Positions 1 through 8,264 of a stretch of DNA of 64,000 bases are shown here, piece by piece. The stretch covers positions 124,001 through 188,000 of the forward strand of contig JBAXXL010000001.1 in NCBI GenBank assembly GCA_037127915.1. The letters are read 5' to 3'. This DNA comes from JBAXXL01 sp037127915 (GTDB lineage Bacteria; Bacteroidota; Ignavibacteria; Kapaibacteriales; UBA2268). The notes below the pieces were generated by a model. The model worked only from the letters and a program-made list of their open reading frames with translations. It searched no databases and was not told the origin of the DNA. Position 1 is the first letter of the stretch. Each line of letters starts with the position of its first letter. A program made the translations under genes and the position numbers.

Positions 1-3000
1 TTATCGCGCGATGGCGGGCTAACATGGAAGGCATTCCCAACCGGAAACAATATGTTTGGTGCTTTTATGACCAGCAATACCGAAGGCTGGGCTTGCGGTG
101 ACAACGCCAGTGTATATTATACTGATGATGGTGGCGTAAGTTGGAGCATAAAAAATTGCGGTATTAATGGCAACGATTTGGACGATATTTTCTTTTTAGA
201 CCCAACCAAGGGTTGGACAGGCGGAAAAGACGGAATTTTTGTTTTATCACCTATTGAACAGAGATTGAGCAAAACTAATGTTGATTTTCCTACTACATGT
301 CTTAGTGAAGAAGCTTTCGATACGATTTGGGTTAGTAATAAATCATTTGACAATGTACAAGTGAAAAAAACGCTAACCTCTACTGATCAACCTGATATTA
401 AAATTGTTGCACCGGCGGGAGCATCGTTCAATGTACCGTCTTGTGATTCTGTTGCGATAATAATTTCCTATATACCAAAAGTTAAAGCATTGCAAATTGA
501 AACCTGGGCTATTGAATTTCAATCTGGTCCAATGTCAAAATTTACCGTTACATTAAAGGGCGACCCGGCATACTCTACCGCGAAAACGACAGTCAAATTA
601 ATTACTGATACTGTTTATTGCAATACAAAAAAAACACATTCTATGGATTGGACAGTTGAAACAAACATTGAATATGTCTGGCGGCAATTAAAAACAACAG
701 GTTCAACTTGGATAAATTTTGTTACACCGCTACCTTATGTTTTAAAAAAGGATCAGCCAAATACGACGACTTTCGAATTAAATCCTCAAGATACCGGTTG
801 GACAAATGCAAAATTTCGCTTGACAACTAATCCTTGCGATAATGAGAACGATGTAGAAGTAAAATGCTACGGAGTATCGTCGATTATTACCACCCCAAAA
901 TTGCGGAGTTTGAGAGCTAATTGCTTTGAAGATAAGTACGATACCATCCTAGTAAAAAACACAGGCAACTACGATTTGATTATTGACAAAGTTACCGTTA
1001 TGCAAGGACAAAGTTATTTTAGCGTAGTTTCTTGGTTAGGCGAAGGTTCGACGACCACTATAATTAAGCCGAAGAAAGAAAAGAATCTAATAATCAAATA
1101 TATAAACGGAAATGATGGAATTGTTACCGGCGTGCTGAGATTTAAAAATAATGACAGTACAAAAGTAAATGGGAATAAAAACCCTTATGACATTACAATA
1201 ACAGCATTTCGTGGTAGAACAAATTTATTTTTCCTCGATGATGTGGTCGATTTTGGAACGGTTTGCGCTAAGGAAAAATACACACAAGAAGTTGTTATTA
1301 GAAATATCGGTAAAATCTCAGCGAATGTGCATTATCCAACAGTGAATTCAAGTGTATATGAACTAACGAGCGATTTAAACCGCTTCCCTTATGAAGTAAA
1401 AGATGATTCAACCGGCAGGCTCATGGTTTCGTTTACACCAACGACCCAGGGATTATACCTTGATACGATTGATTTTGTTACCGATCCTTGCGGCGAGCCC
1501 TTAAGGTTGATTATAAGAGCTAACATATTGAAACCGGAATTATTATTTATTCCTGATAAAATAGAAGGAATAACTCAAGCGGGTTTTGATTTTGTTACAG
1601 TACTTAGAGTAATTAATATCGGGGAAGTAAATTTAAATATACGTAATATGTATATTGATCCGGCGATTTCCGGTGTAAGTTTGAGTATATCGCCGCCACT
1701 GCCAATAACCTTGAATACCGGTTCGGGGAACGGCACCGAAGCGGACTTTACTCTGACATTTAATTCAAAGACATTTACGGAAATAAAAAACTGCTTAAAA
1801 ATTGAGGCAGATGGTATATGTCCGCTTGATACATGCGTACCGCTTGATATTACTGTGATAGATAGATTAATCAGACCGCTGAGAGATACTATTGACTATG
1901 GCTTTTTCAAATGCGATTATGGCACGTTCAATGAAAAATTGCAGATATATAATGAAGCTATGCAGAGAGATACTATCATAAGGATGGATATTATTCAAAG
2001 CGGTAATGAATTTAAAATTAATCAAGCAGCGCCAATTTATATAGACACACACGATACTTTAGATTTTGACTTGGAATTTACTCCACAAACCGAAGGTGTT
2101 TTCACCGGTGTTTTACAAATTGAAACGAAACAACCTAACGGGCAAGTAATAAACATTCCTATTAAAGCGGAATTCAGGAAAACTATAACTACCCCACTAA
2201 CCAAAACTTTTGACGAAGGTATTTCAGACACGTGTATAGGGATAAAGAAATATACTGTTTTGTATGAGAATCAGGGCACTTTAGAGGACACTCTACAGGT
2301 GCAAATAAAAGATAATATGCTTCCTGTATGGACCGATCCTGCTGATAAGGTTATTGTCCCAGCACTAGGTTCTTCAGAATTTAATATATATATAGATTAT
2401 GGTAAATTCGGGTTTTTGGGTTTAAAGGATGTTGAAGTAAATTTAACAAGTTTGGTATGCGGCGATAATTACAATGTTCATATTAAATCCGATTTACGAG
2501 CACCGGTTATTGTTCCTACGCCGGCGGCTTTGAATTTTGTTGCGTGGGTGGGCTATACCGATACTAAAACAATTAAATTAAAAAATGATTATGGTAAAGC
2601 ACTAACGATAAAAGATATTAAAATTGCTCCACAAAATGGTACTTATACTTATAATTTTACTATTCCTAAAACGATGGCAATTGATGAAGAAATCCAATTT
2701 GATATCATTTATACAGGTGTGAAAGAAGGCTCATTTGTCGATACATTATTTGTTACAACAGAAGATAATTGCATAGAGCAAATTCCGATAGAGCTAAAGG
2801 CATTAACACCTAATGAGCTTTATAATATCGCTTTGGAAATGGATTCCGTCCAAGTGAAAATGGGTGATACTGTTGATGTTTACTTGAGATTAAAGAATCC
2901 GGTTGATTTGCTTGTAACAGATAACATTGAATATAGCTTTAGATTTAATTCCGCGCTAGCCTATCCGAATAAAGTTTGGGTTCGCAATAAATCGAACGTT

Positions 3001-3525
3001 TTCGAAGAAGCTAGTTTCTCAAACAAAATCGGTGTTATAAGTGGACAAATAAGCGGTGAAAACGCGACTAACTTATTTACAACTGCCGGGAAAATAATGA
3101 AAATCAACTTTAGGTCATTGCGTTATTATCCTGATACAACCAGTATATATATTGATAAATTCGACCCTATACCGGAAAAGAAAGTTGCTTGGCAAAAACG
3201 TGACGGTTTCTTGCGGGCGGTAGATTATTGTGTTCAAGAAGTATCATTCGGCATAAGTATTACACCGCAGTTCGAAGCAAAAGTTAATGAAATAATTACC
3301 CAATCAATGGAAGTAGAACTTAATTCTGATGTTGCTGATATAAACGTAGCGATTTCATTTGTCGGATTGAGTGGTACTGAGATTTACCAAACCGAAGCTA
3401 AGGCAAAAGCCAAAGGGAATAAATTATCTATAGATTTGAGTGATGTTCAAACAGGTACTTATTTCTGCATTTTCCGCTCAGAATATGGACAAATTGAAAC
3501 GAGAAAAGTTATTGTTATTAAATAA
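1..3525 (+). CDS. Large T9SS-secreted surface protein, 5' end outside the window
   Basis: The reading frame is open from base 1, so the gene begins upstream; 1174 residues are visible. The first residues (RDGGLTWKAF, then YYTDDGGVSWS) are YCF48/BNR-like propeller strands. The middle is a long series of beta-sandwich units of the choice-of-anchor-D/ASH kind, recognised by recurring patterns such as LDTIDFVTDPCG and VVDFGTVCAKEKYTQEVVIRNIG. A cohesin-like unit follows (from about DSVQVKMGDTVDVYLRL). The last 85 residues resemble a T9SS type A sorting domain, ending GTYFCIFRSEYGQIETRK then VIVIK. Such proteins cross the outer membrane through the type IX system and stay on the surface or are released. 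Function of this one is unknown. It is followed by an 82-bp gap before the next gene on the same strand, with a possible promoter in it, so it is probably a separate unit. Confidence 0.85.
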   Translation, partial: LSRDGGLTWKAFPTGNNMFGAFMTSNTEGWACGDNASVYYTDDGGVSWSIKNCGINGNDLDDIFFLDPTKGWTGGKDGIFVLSPIEQRLSKTNVDFPTTCLSEEAFDTIWVSNKSFDNVQVKKTLTSTDQPDIKIVAPAGASFNVPSCDSVAIIISYIPKVKALQIETWAIEFQSGPMSKFTVTLKGDPAYSTAKTTVKLITDTVYCNTKKTHSMDWTVETNIEYVWRQLKTTGSTWINFVTPLPYVLKKDQPNTTTFELNPQDTGWTNAKFRLTTNPCDNENDVEVKCYGVSSIITTPKLRSLRANCFEDKYDTILVKNTGNYDLIIDKVTVMQGQSYFSVVSWLGEGSTTTIIKPKKEKNLIIKYINGNDGIVTGVLRFKNNDSTKVNGNKNPYDITITAFRGRTNLFFLDDVVDFGTVCAKEKYTQEVVIRNIGKISANVHYPTVNSSVYELTSDLNRFPYEVKDDSTGRLMVSFTPTTQGLYLDTIDFVTDPCGEPLRLIIRANILKPELLFIPDKIEGITQAGFDFVTVLRVINIGEVNLNIRNMYIDPAISGVSLSISPPLPITLNTGSGNGTEADFTLTFNSKTFTEIKNCLKIEADGICPLDTCVPLDITVIDRLIRPLRDTIDYGFFKCDYGTFNEKLQIYNEAMQRDTIIRMDIIQSGNEFKINQAAPIYIDTHDTLDFDLEFTPQTEGVFTGVLQIETKQPNGQVINIPIKAEFRKTITTPLTKTFDEGISDTCIGIKKYTVLYENQGTLEDTLQVQIKDNMLPVWTDPADKVIVPALGSSEFNIYIDYGKFGFLGLKDVEVNLTSLVCGDNYNVHIKSDLRAPVIVPTPAALNFVAWVGYTDTKTIKLKNDYGKALTIKDIKIAPQNGTYTYNFTIPKTMAIDEEIQFDIIYTGVKEGSFVDTLFVTTEDNCIEQIPIELKALTPNELYNIALEMDSVQVKMGDTVDVYLRLKNPVDLLVTDNIEYSFRFNSALAYPNKVWVRNKSNVFEEASFSNKIGVISGQISGENATNLFTTAGKIMKINFRSLRYYPDTTSIYIDKFDPIPEKKVAWQKRDGFLRAVDYCVQEVSFGISITPQFEAKVNEIITQSMEVELNSDVADINVAISFVGLSGTEIYQTEAKAKAKGNKLSIDLSDVQTGTYFCIFRSEYGQIETRKVIVIK

Positions 3526-3573
3526 TTCGAAGTTTATTTTAGTCAAAATTAAACAATTTACATTCAAATTTCG

Positions 3574-3581
3574 TAATTTTG
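3574..3581 (+). promoter_or_regulatory. Bacteroidota-type -7 promoter element before the UDP-sugar operon
   Basis: TAATTTTG matches the TAnnTTTG -7 element of the Bacteroidota primary sigma factor. It lies 27 bp before the start codon at 3608. I see no clear TTTG -33 element at the expected distance, so the call is tentative. Confidence 0.35.
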
Positions 3582-3607
3582 AATATTATATATTTTGAGC
3601 AATTGAA

Positions 3608-4546
3608 ATGGCAAGAATATTAATTACAGGCGGAGCCGGATTTTTGGGTTCTCATCTTTGCGAAAGGTTTATAGCAGAGGGTGACCAAGTAATTTGCATG
3701 GATAATTTTATAACCGGTTCACCTGATAATATATCTCATCTTTTTGAAAATAAAAATTTTAAATTTATACATCAAGATGTAACAGACTTTATTTACGTTA
3801 GCGGCGATTTGGATTTTATCTTGCATTTTGCTTCTCCTGCATCACCAATAGATTATCTAAATCTTCCGATCCAGACATTGAAGGTTGGTTCTTTGGGTTC
3901 ACATAAAACTTTAGGATTAGCCAAAGAGAAAAATGCACGTTTTTTAATAGCCAGCACAAGCGAGGTTTACGGAGACCCTATGATTCATCCACAGGAAGAA
4001 TCATATTGGGGAAACGTGAATCCGGTGGGATACAGAGGCGTATATGACGAAGCTAAACGTTTTGCGGAAGCTATGACGATGGCATATCATAGGTATCACG
4101 GTGTCGATACTCGTATAGTAAGAATATTTAATACTTATGGTCCAAGAATGAGGTTGAACGATGGTCGGGCTATCCCTGCTTTCGTTTCACAAGCTTTGAC
4201 CGGTCACCCCGTTACAGTATTCGGCGATGGTAGTCAAACTCGCTCGGTATGCTATGTGGACGATTTAGTAGAAGGTATTTATAGATTGCTAATGTCCGGT
4301 GAAACTGATCCGGTAAATATCGGGAATCCCGATGAAATAACTATGTTGGAACTGGCTAAAGAAATAATTGAGCTAACGGGTTCAACAAGCAAAATTGTTT
4401 TCAAGGAACTACCTGAAGATGACCCAAAAGTACGCCAGCCTGATATAACCAGAGCTACTAATATTTTGAATTGGAAACCTATTGTTGCCCGTCGCGACGG
4501 ACTGAAAATAACAATAGAGGATTTTAAAAATAGAATAAAATTGTAA
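3608..4546 (+). CDS. UDP-glucuronate decarboxylase (UDP-xylose synthase), extended SDR family
   Basis: 312 residues, the usual length. An NAD-binding Rossmann motif TGGAGFLGSH starts at about residue 7, the catalytic pair YDEAK is Y146/K150, and STSEVYGDP supplies the Ser/Thr of the triad. SPASPIDYL, NTYGPRMRLNDGRAIPAF and FGDGSQTRSVCYVDDLVEG are signatures of the UXS branch. The enzyme converts UDP-glucuronate to UDP-xylose in the cytoplasm for cell-surface polysaccharide. It heads a tight plus-strand run that also has RfbA and KdsD, both envelope-sugar enzymes, which fits that role. Other SDR sugar-nucleotide enzymes (dehydratases, epimerases) are possible but the SPASP and GDGSQTRS segments favour decarboxylase. 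Confidence 0.88.
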   Translation: MARILITGGAGFLGSHLCERFIAEGDQVICMDNFITGSPDNISHLFENKNFKFIHQDVTDFIYVSGDLDFILHFASPASPIDYLNLPIQTLKVGSLGSHKTLGLAKEKNARFLIASTSEVYGDPMIHPQEESYWGNVNPVGYRGVYDEAKRFAEAMTMAYHRYHGVDTRIVRIFNTYGPRMRLNDGRAIPAFVSQALTGHPVTVFGDGSQTRSVCYVDDLVEGIYRLLMSGETDPVNIGNPDEITMLELAKEIIELTGSTSKIVFKELPEDDPKVRQPDITRATNILNWKPIVARRDGLKITIEDFKNRIKL

Positions 4547-4558
4547 GGAATAAGAATT

Positions 4559-4990
4559 ATGAATAAAGTATTAATTAAAGACTTGATGTCGAGCGACATA
4601 TTATCTGTTGATATAAATGACTCGATTGAAAAGGCTGAAGCATTGATGACCGAAGAAAACAGCCGTCATATTCCTGTAGTTGAAAATAACAAATTAGTCG
4701 GGATATTAACCCATAAAAAAATTATAGAATATAAATTAAGAGAGCTTTACGATAACACCGATGGTGAAAGTAATTACGATGTGAAAATATTGGATTTCGA
4801 AAAGCTCATTAAGCGTGATCCAACAGTAATATATCCGGAAGACTCATTAAAAAAAGTAGTCGAAATAATGATAAAGAAAGAAATAGATTATATTCCGGTT
4901 GTAGATTGGGAGAAGAATTTATTAGGAAGTATATCATTTATCGATATATTATTATTTGTTAACTCTATGTTAGAAAAAGGTGTATTATAG
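4559..4990 (+). CDS. CBS-domain pair protein
   Basis: 143 residues made almost wholly of two CBS motifs: residues about 5-60 (LIKDLMSSDILSVDINDSIE to HIPVVENNKLVGILT) and about 80-140 (DPTVIYPEDSLKKVVEIM to IPVVDWEKNLLGSISFIDI). CBS pairs bind adenine nucleotides or related ligands and act as energy or ligand sensors. No catalytic domain is attached. Its TAG stop shares one base with the GTG start of the following sigma-54 activator, so the two are almost certainly co-translated. A sensory role linked to that regulator is an inference from the overlap. The start is ATG 12 bp after the previous gene, preceded by AAGGAA. Confidence 0.85.
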   Translation: MNKVLIKDLMSSDILSVDINDSIEKAEALMTEENSRHIPVVENNKLVGILTHKKIIEYKLRELYDNTDGESNYDVKILDFEKLIKRDPTVIYPEDSLKKVVEIMIKKEIDYIPVVDWEKNLLGSISFIDILLFVNSMLEKGVL

Positions 4991-6405
4991 TGTATCTCGA
5001 TATAAAAGTATTAATAGCAGATGACAATGTGGATTTTAGCTCTACATTAGCCGAAATAGTTAGTTCTTTTGGATATAAGACATTGGTCGCTAATACCCCA
5101 AAAGAAGCGTTGGCTTTTTTAAGTGCTAATCCAAAAACTATCGGAGCCGCTCTGTTGGATATAGAGTTCGGACCTCGTGCTGAAATGGATGGATTAGACA
5201 TTTTAGAACGCATCCGTTATTCTTATCCCGAGATTCCTGTAGTTATGATTTCCGGCAAAGGAACAATAGAATCGGCAGTTCGGGCAACTAAATTAGGAGC
5301 AATAAATTTTGTAGAAAAAAGCTCCATATCAAATCCTAAAATAAAAGCACTGCTCGATATAGCAATGGAACGCTTAGGCCCACAAGGCGAAGCGGATGAC
5401 ATACGTAAGTTTTTAGAATCTTTTGGTATAATTGCTAAAAGTAAAATAATGATAGAAATCGGGGATTCTATGATCCGTTATGCAAGAACCGATTTGAATG
5501 TGCTGATTACAGGCGATACCGGTACCGGTAAGAAGTTAGTAGCAAAAGCTATACACAATGCTTCAAAACGCGCTCGCTTTCCGTTTATCACTGTCGATAT
5601 TCCTAATATTCCGAAGGAACTTCTGCAGAGTGAACTTTTTGGACACGTGAAAGGAGCTTTCTCAGGTGCTACTGAAACTAAAAAAGGACTTTTCAACCAA
5701 GCTCACCACGGAACGGTATTTTTGGATGAGATAGGTGAAATGTCACTTGAGTTGCAATCAAGTTTGTTTATTCCTATCGAAGATAAATGTGTTCGAAAGG
5801 TAGGTTCGGTAAAAAGCGAAGATATTGATATCCGGTTTGTATCGGCAACGGATAGAGATTTGCTTAAACTGATGCGCGAAGGCGTTTTCCGTGAACAACT
5901 TTATCATCGCCTGAGAGAATGTGAAATCCGTATGCCGAATCTAACAGAACGAAAAGAAGATATACCTTTAATTATCGAACATTATGTAAAAAAACATAAT
6001 GAAGATTTCCAAGACCAAAAGTATTTCTCACCATCAGCTCTGGATTTGCTGAATGAAGGCAGTTGGCACGGAAATGTAAGAGAATTATCGAGTATTATTA
6101 AAGTTGCTATGCAGACTTCGCTGAAAGAGCAAGTTGAAGCTATGGATATTCAGAGAATCATCAAAAACAGTCCTTCGATTTACCGTTCATTACCCGATGC
6201 CAGCATGATTTCTTCACATAGAACTTTAAAAGAAGATTTGGCTAAAGTAGATAAACAAAAAATCGAATCCACATTGAGCGATTGTAAAGGTAATGTTACT
6301 AAAGCGGCGAATAAACTCGGCGTTAGTAGAGAGACATTACATAACAAAATAAGAAGATATGAAATCGAAGTAGTAAGTTTTAGAAAAAAAGCAAGCGCAC
6401 CTTAA
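4990..6405 (+). CDS. Sigma-54-dependent response regulator (NtrC/AtoC type)
   Basis: 471 residues with the three standard parts. Receiver domain 1-125: acidic pair D11/D12, phospho-acceptor D57 in ALLDIEFG, and the conserved lysine near 110 in FVEK. AAA+ domain about 140-375: Walker A GDTGTGKK (175-182), the sigma-54 contact loop as GAFSGA (222-227; the canonical form is GAFTGA), Walker B GTVFLDEIGE and the arginine-finger segment FREQLYHRL. A Fis-type helix-turn-helix closes the protein (GNVTKAANKLGVSRETLHNK). It should activate sigma-54 promoters after phosphorylation by a histidine kinase not present in the window. The start is GTG, overlapping the TAG of the CBS gene by one base. The next gene starts on the base after its TAA stop. 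Confidence 0.93.
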   Translation: MYLDIKVLIADDNVDFSSTLAEIVSSFGYKTLVANTPKEALAFLSANPKTIGAALLDIEFGPRAEMDGLDILERIRYSYPEIPVVMISGKGTIESAVRATKLGAINFVEKSSISNPKIKALLDIAMERLGPQGEADDIRKFLESFGIIAKSKIMIEIGDSMIRYARTDLNVLITGDTGTGKKLVAKAIHNASKRARFPFITVDIPNIPKELLQSELFGHVKGAFSGATETKKGLFNQAHHGTVFLDEIGEMSLELQSSLFIPIEDKCVRKVGSVKSEDIDIRFVSATDRDLLKLMREGVFREQLYHRLRECEIRMPNLTERKEDIPLIIEHYVKKHNEDFQDQKYFSPSALDLLNEGSWHGNVRELSSIIKVAMQTSLKEQVEAMDIQRIIKNSPSIYRSLPDASMISSHRTLKEDLAKVDKQKIESTLSDCKGNVTKAANKLGVSRETLHNKIRRYEIEVVSFRKKASAP

Positions 6406-7275
6406 ATGCCTACAAAAGGAATAATATTAGCAGGTGGCAGAGGAACAAGACTTTACCCTATGACGTCGGTTATGAGTAAACAGCTTCAAGCTGTATATGA
6501 TAAACCGATGTTTTATTATCCATTGTCAACGCTGATGTTAGCAGGAATTCGCGAGATTATGATAATCTCAACACCCAAGGATTTGCCCTTCTTCCGTAAA
6601 ATCCTCGGGGATGGATCAAAATTAGGTATTTCCATAGAATATGCCGAACAGAAGCAACCGAAAGGCTTACCGGAAGCATTTCAAATTGCGCGGGATTTCA
6701 TTGCTGATTCCGATGTATGTATGATTTTGGGCGATAATATTTTCTATGGGAAATTGGATTTTCTGCGCGATGCCATTAAAAATAATACAGGCGGAACAAT
6801 TTTCGCTTATCAAATCGATGATGCGAGTATGTACGGTGTTGTTGAATTTGATAGTGGCGGAAAAATATTATCCATTGAAGAAAAGCCTGATTTTCCTAAA
6901 TCGGATTATGCTATTCCCGGACTGTACATTTTTAATAAAGATTGCGTAAAATTTGATGATGAACTGCTTCCTGGATCCCGCGGTGAAATAGAAATAATTG
7001 AATTACAAAAACGGTATCTCGATGAAGGAAATCTCAAGTTGCAAGTGATTGGGCGCGGTATTGCCTGGTTAGATGCAGGTACCCCCGAGATGATGCTCGA
7101 AGCAGGTAGTTTCATACACGCTATCGAAAAAAGGCAGGGGTTGAAAATCGCTTGTATCGAGGAGATTGCATTCAACGAAGGTTTGATCAACAAAGATAAT
7201 TTTATCAGCTTGGTTGATGAAATGTCTGATTGTTCCTATAAGGATTATTGTTTAAAAATATTGAATAAAATTTAA
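6406..7275 (+). CDS. rfbA: Glucose-1-phosphate thymidylyltransferase
   Basis: 289 residues, standard for RmlA. It makes dTDP-glucose from dTTP and glucose 1-phosphate, the first step to dTDP-rhamnose and other surface sugars. The nucleotidyltransferase signature ILAGGRGTRLYPMT is at residues 6-19, followed by SKQL with the catalytic lysine, and LGDNIFYG carries the metal-binding aspartate. DAGTPEMMLEAGSFI near residue 225 is typical of the family. ATG directly follows the stop of the sigma-54 activator with no gap, which suggests translational coupling. The other rml genes (B, C, D) are not in the window. Confidence 0.95.
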   Translation: MPTKGIILAGGRGTRLYPMTSVMSKQLQAVYDKPMFYYPLSTLMLAGIREIMIISTPKDLPFFRKILGDGSKLGISIEYAEQKQPKGLPEAFQIARDFIADSDVCMILGDNIFYGKLDFLRDAIKNNTGGTIFAYQIDDASMYGVVEFDSGGKILSIEEKPDFPKSDYAIPGLYIFNKDCVKFDDELLPGSRGEIEIIELQKRYLDEGNLKLQVIGRGIAWLDAGTPEMMLEAGSFIHAIEKRQGLKIACIEEIAFNEGLINKDNFISLVDEMSDCSYKDYCLKILNKI

Positions 7276-7286
7276 AGATATTTAGA

Positions 7287-8258
7287 ATGGAAAATAGTGA
7301 ATTGCTATCGGAAATAAAACGAACATTTAAAGAAGAAATAAATGCCCTAGAAGCGGCATATCAACGAATAGATGACAGCTATACAAACGCTGTCGAGATA
7401 ATTTCAAAAGCGAATAAAATCGTATTGACAGGAGTAGGGAAATCCGGCTTAATAGCCAAAAAAATTGCGGCGACTTTCTCAAGTATTGGAATTTCATCGG
7501 TTTTTTTGCATCCTGTAGAAGCATTGCACGGCGATATTGGAATTGTTCAAAAAGGCGATGTGGCAATATTAATATCCAAAAGCGGCGGAACGAAAGAATT
7601 AGTAAAATTGGTTCCATATTTAAAAATGCAATCCGCACAAATAATCTCCATCGTCGGAAACATGAATTCATTTTTAGCTGGAAATTCAGATATTGTTTTG
7701 GACGGAAGCGTTAAGCGTGAAGCCTGCCCGCACAATTTAGTTCCCACATCGAGTACGACCGTAGCTTTAGTTATAGGCGACTCGCTTGCTGTAGCGGCAA
7801 TGAAATACCGTAACGTAACGATTGAAAATTTTGCAAGATTGCATCCATTGGGGCAAATAGGCAGAAATATTACAGTTCGCATTAAAGACATTATGCACAA
7901 AGGTACGGCAATGCCGGTTATTAAAACAGGGTCTAAAATATTAGATGCAATTTTAATTATATCCGAGAAGGGTTTAGGTTGTGTGTGCGTTACTGACGAC
8001 AATGATAATTTTTTGGGATTAATAACTGATGGCGATTTGAGACGCGCATTGCAGAAGGAAATAGATATAAGAGATGCTATGGTAGATTCTGTGATGACTA
8101 AAAACCCAATAGTTTGTCAGGAAAGTGCTTTTTTGGGTGAAGTATTAGCAATTATGGAGCAACGACCGAGCCAATTGAGCGTTATGCCGGTAGTGAATTC
8201 CGAAAACCGCTTGTGCGGTGTGGTAAGAATTCATGATATTATTTTAAGTGGAGTATAA
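7287..8258 (+). CDS. kdsD: Arabinose-5-phosphate isomerase, KdsD/KpsF family
   Basis: 323 residues: an SIS sugar-isomerase domain (about 1-190) followed by two CBS motifs (about 205-320), the classic KdsD layout. GVGKSGLIAKKIAATFSS and SKSGGTKEL are the phosphosugar-binding loops; HPVEALHGDIG and PTSSTTVAL are characteristic of the family. It interconverts ribulose 5-phosphate and arabinose 5-phosphate, the entry to KDO for lipopolysaccharide. It lies 11 bp after rfbA and 6 bp before mutS2. The GutQ and KpsF paralogues cannot be separated from KdsD by sequence alone. Confidence 0.92.
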   Translation: MENSELLSEIKRTFKEEINALEAAYQRIDDSYTNAVEIISKANKIVLTGVGKSGLIAKKIAATFSSIGISSVFLHPVEALHGDIGIVQKGDVAILISKSGGTKELVKLVPYLKMQSAQIISIVGNMNSFLAGNSDIVLDGSVKREACPHNLVPTSSTTVALVIGDSLAVAAMKYRNVTIENFARLHPLGQIGRNITVRIKDIMHKGTAMPVIKTGSKILDAILIISEKGLGCVCVTDDNDNFLGLITDGDLRRALQKEIDIRDAMVDSVMTKNPIVCQESAFLGEVLAIMEQRPSQLSVMPVVNSENRLCGVVRIHDIILSGV

Positions 8259-8264
8259 ATTAAT

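Noticed and set aside
7547..8002. 151-codon minus-strand frame inside kdsD
   Set aside because: Shadow of a well-supported gene.
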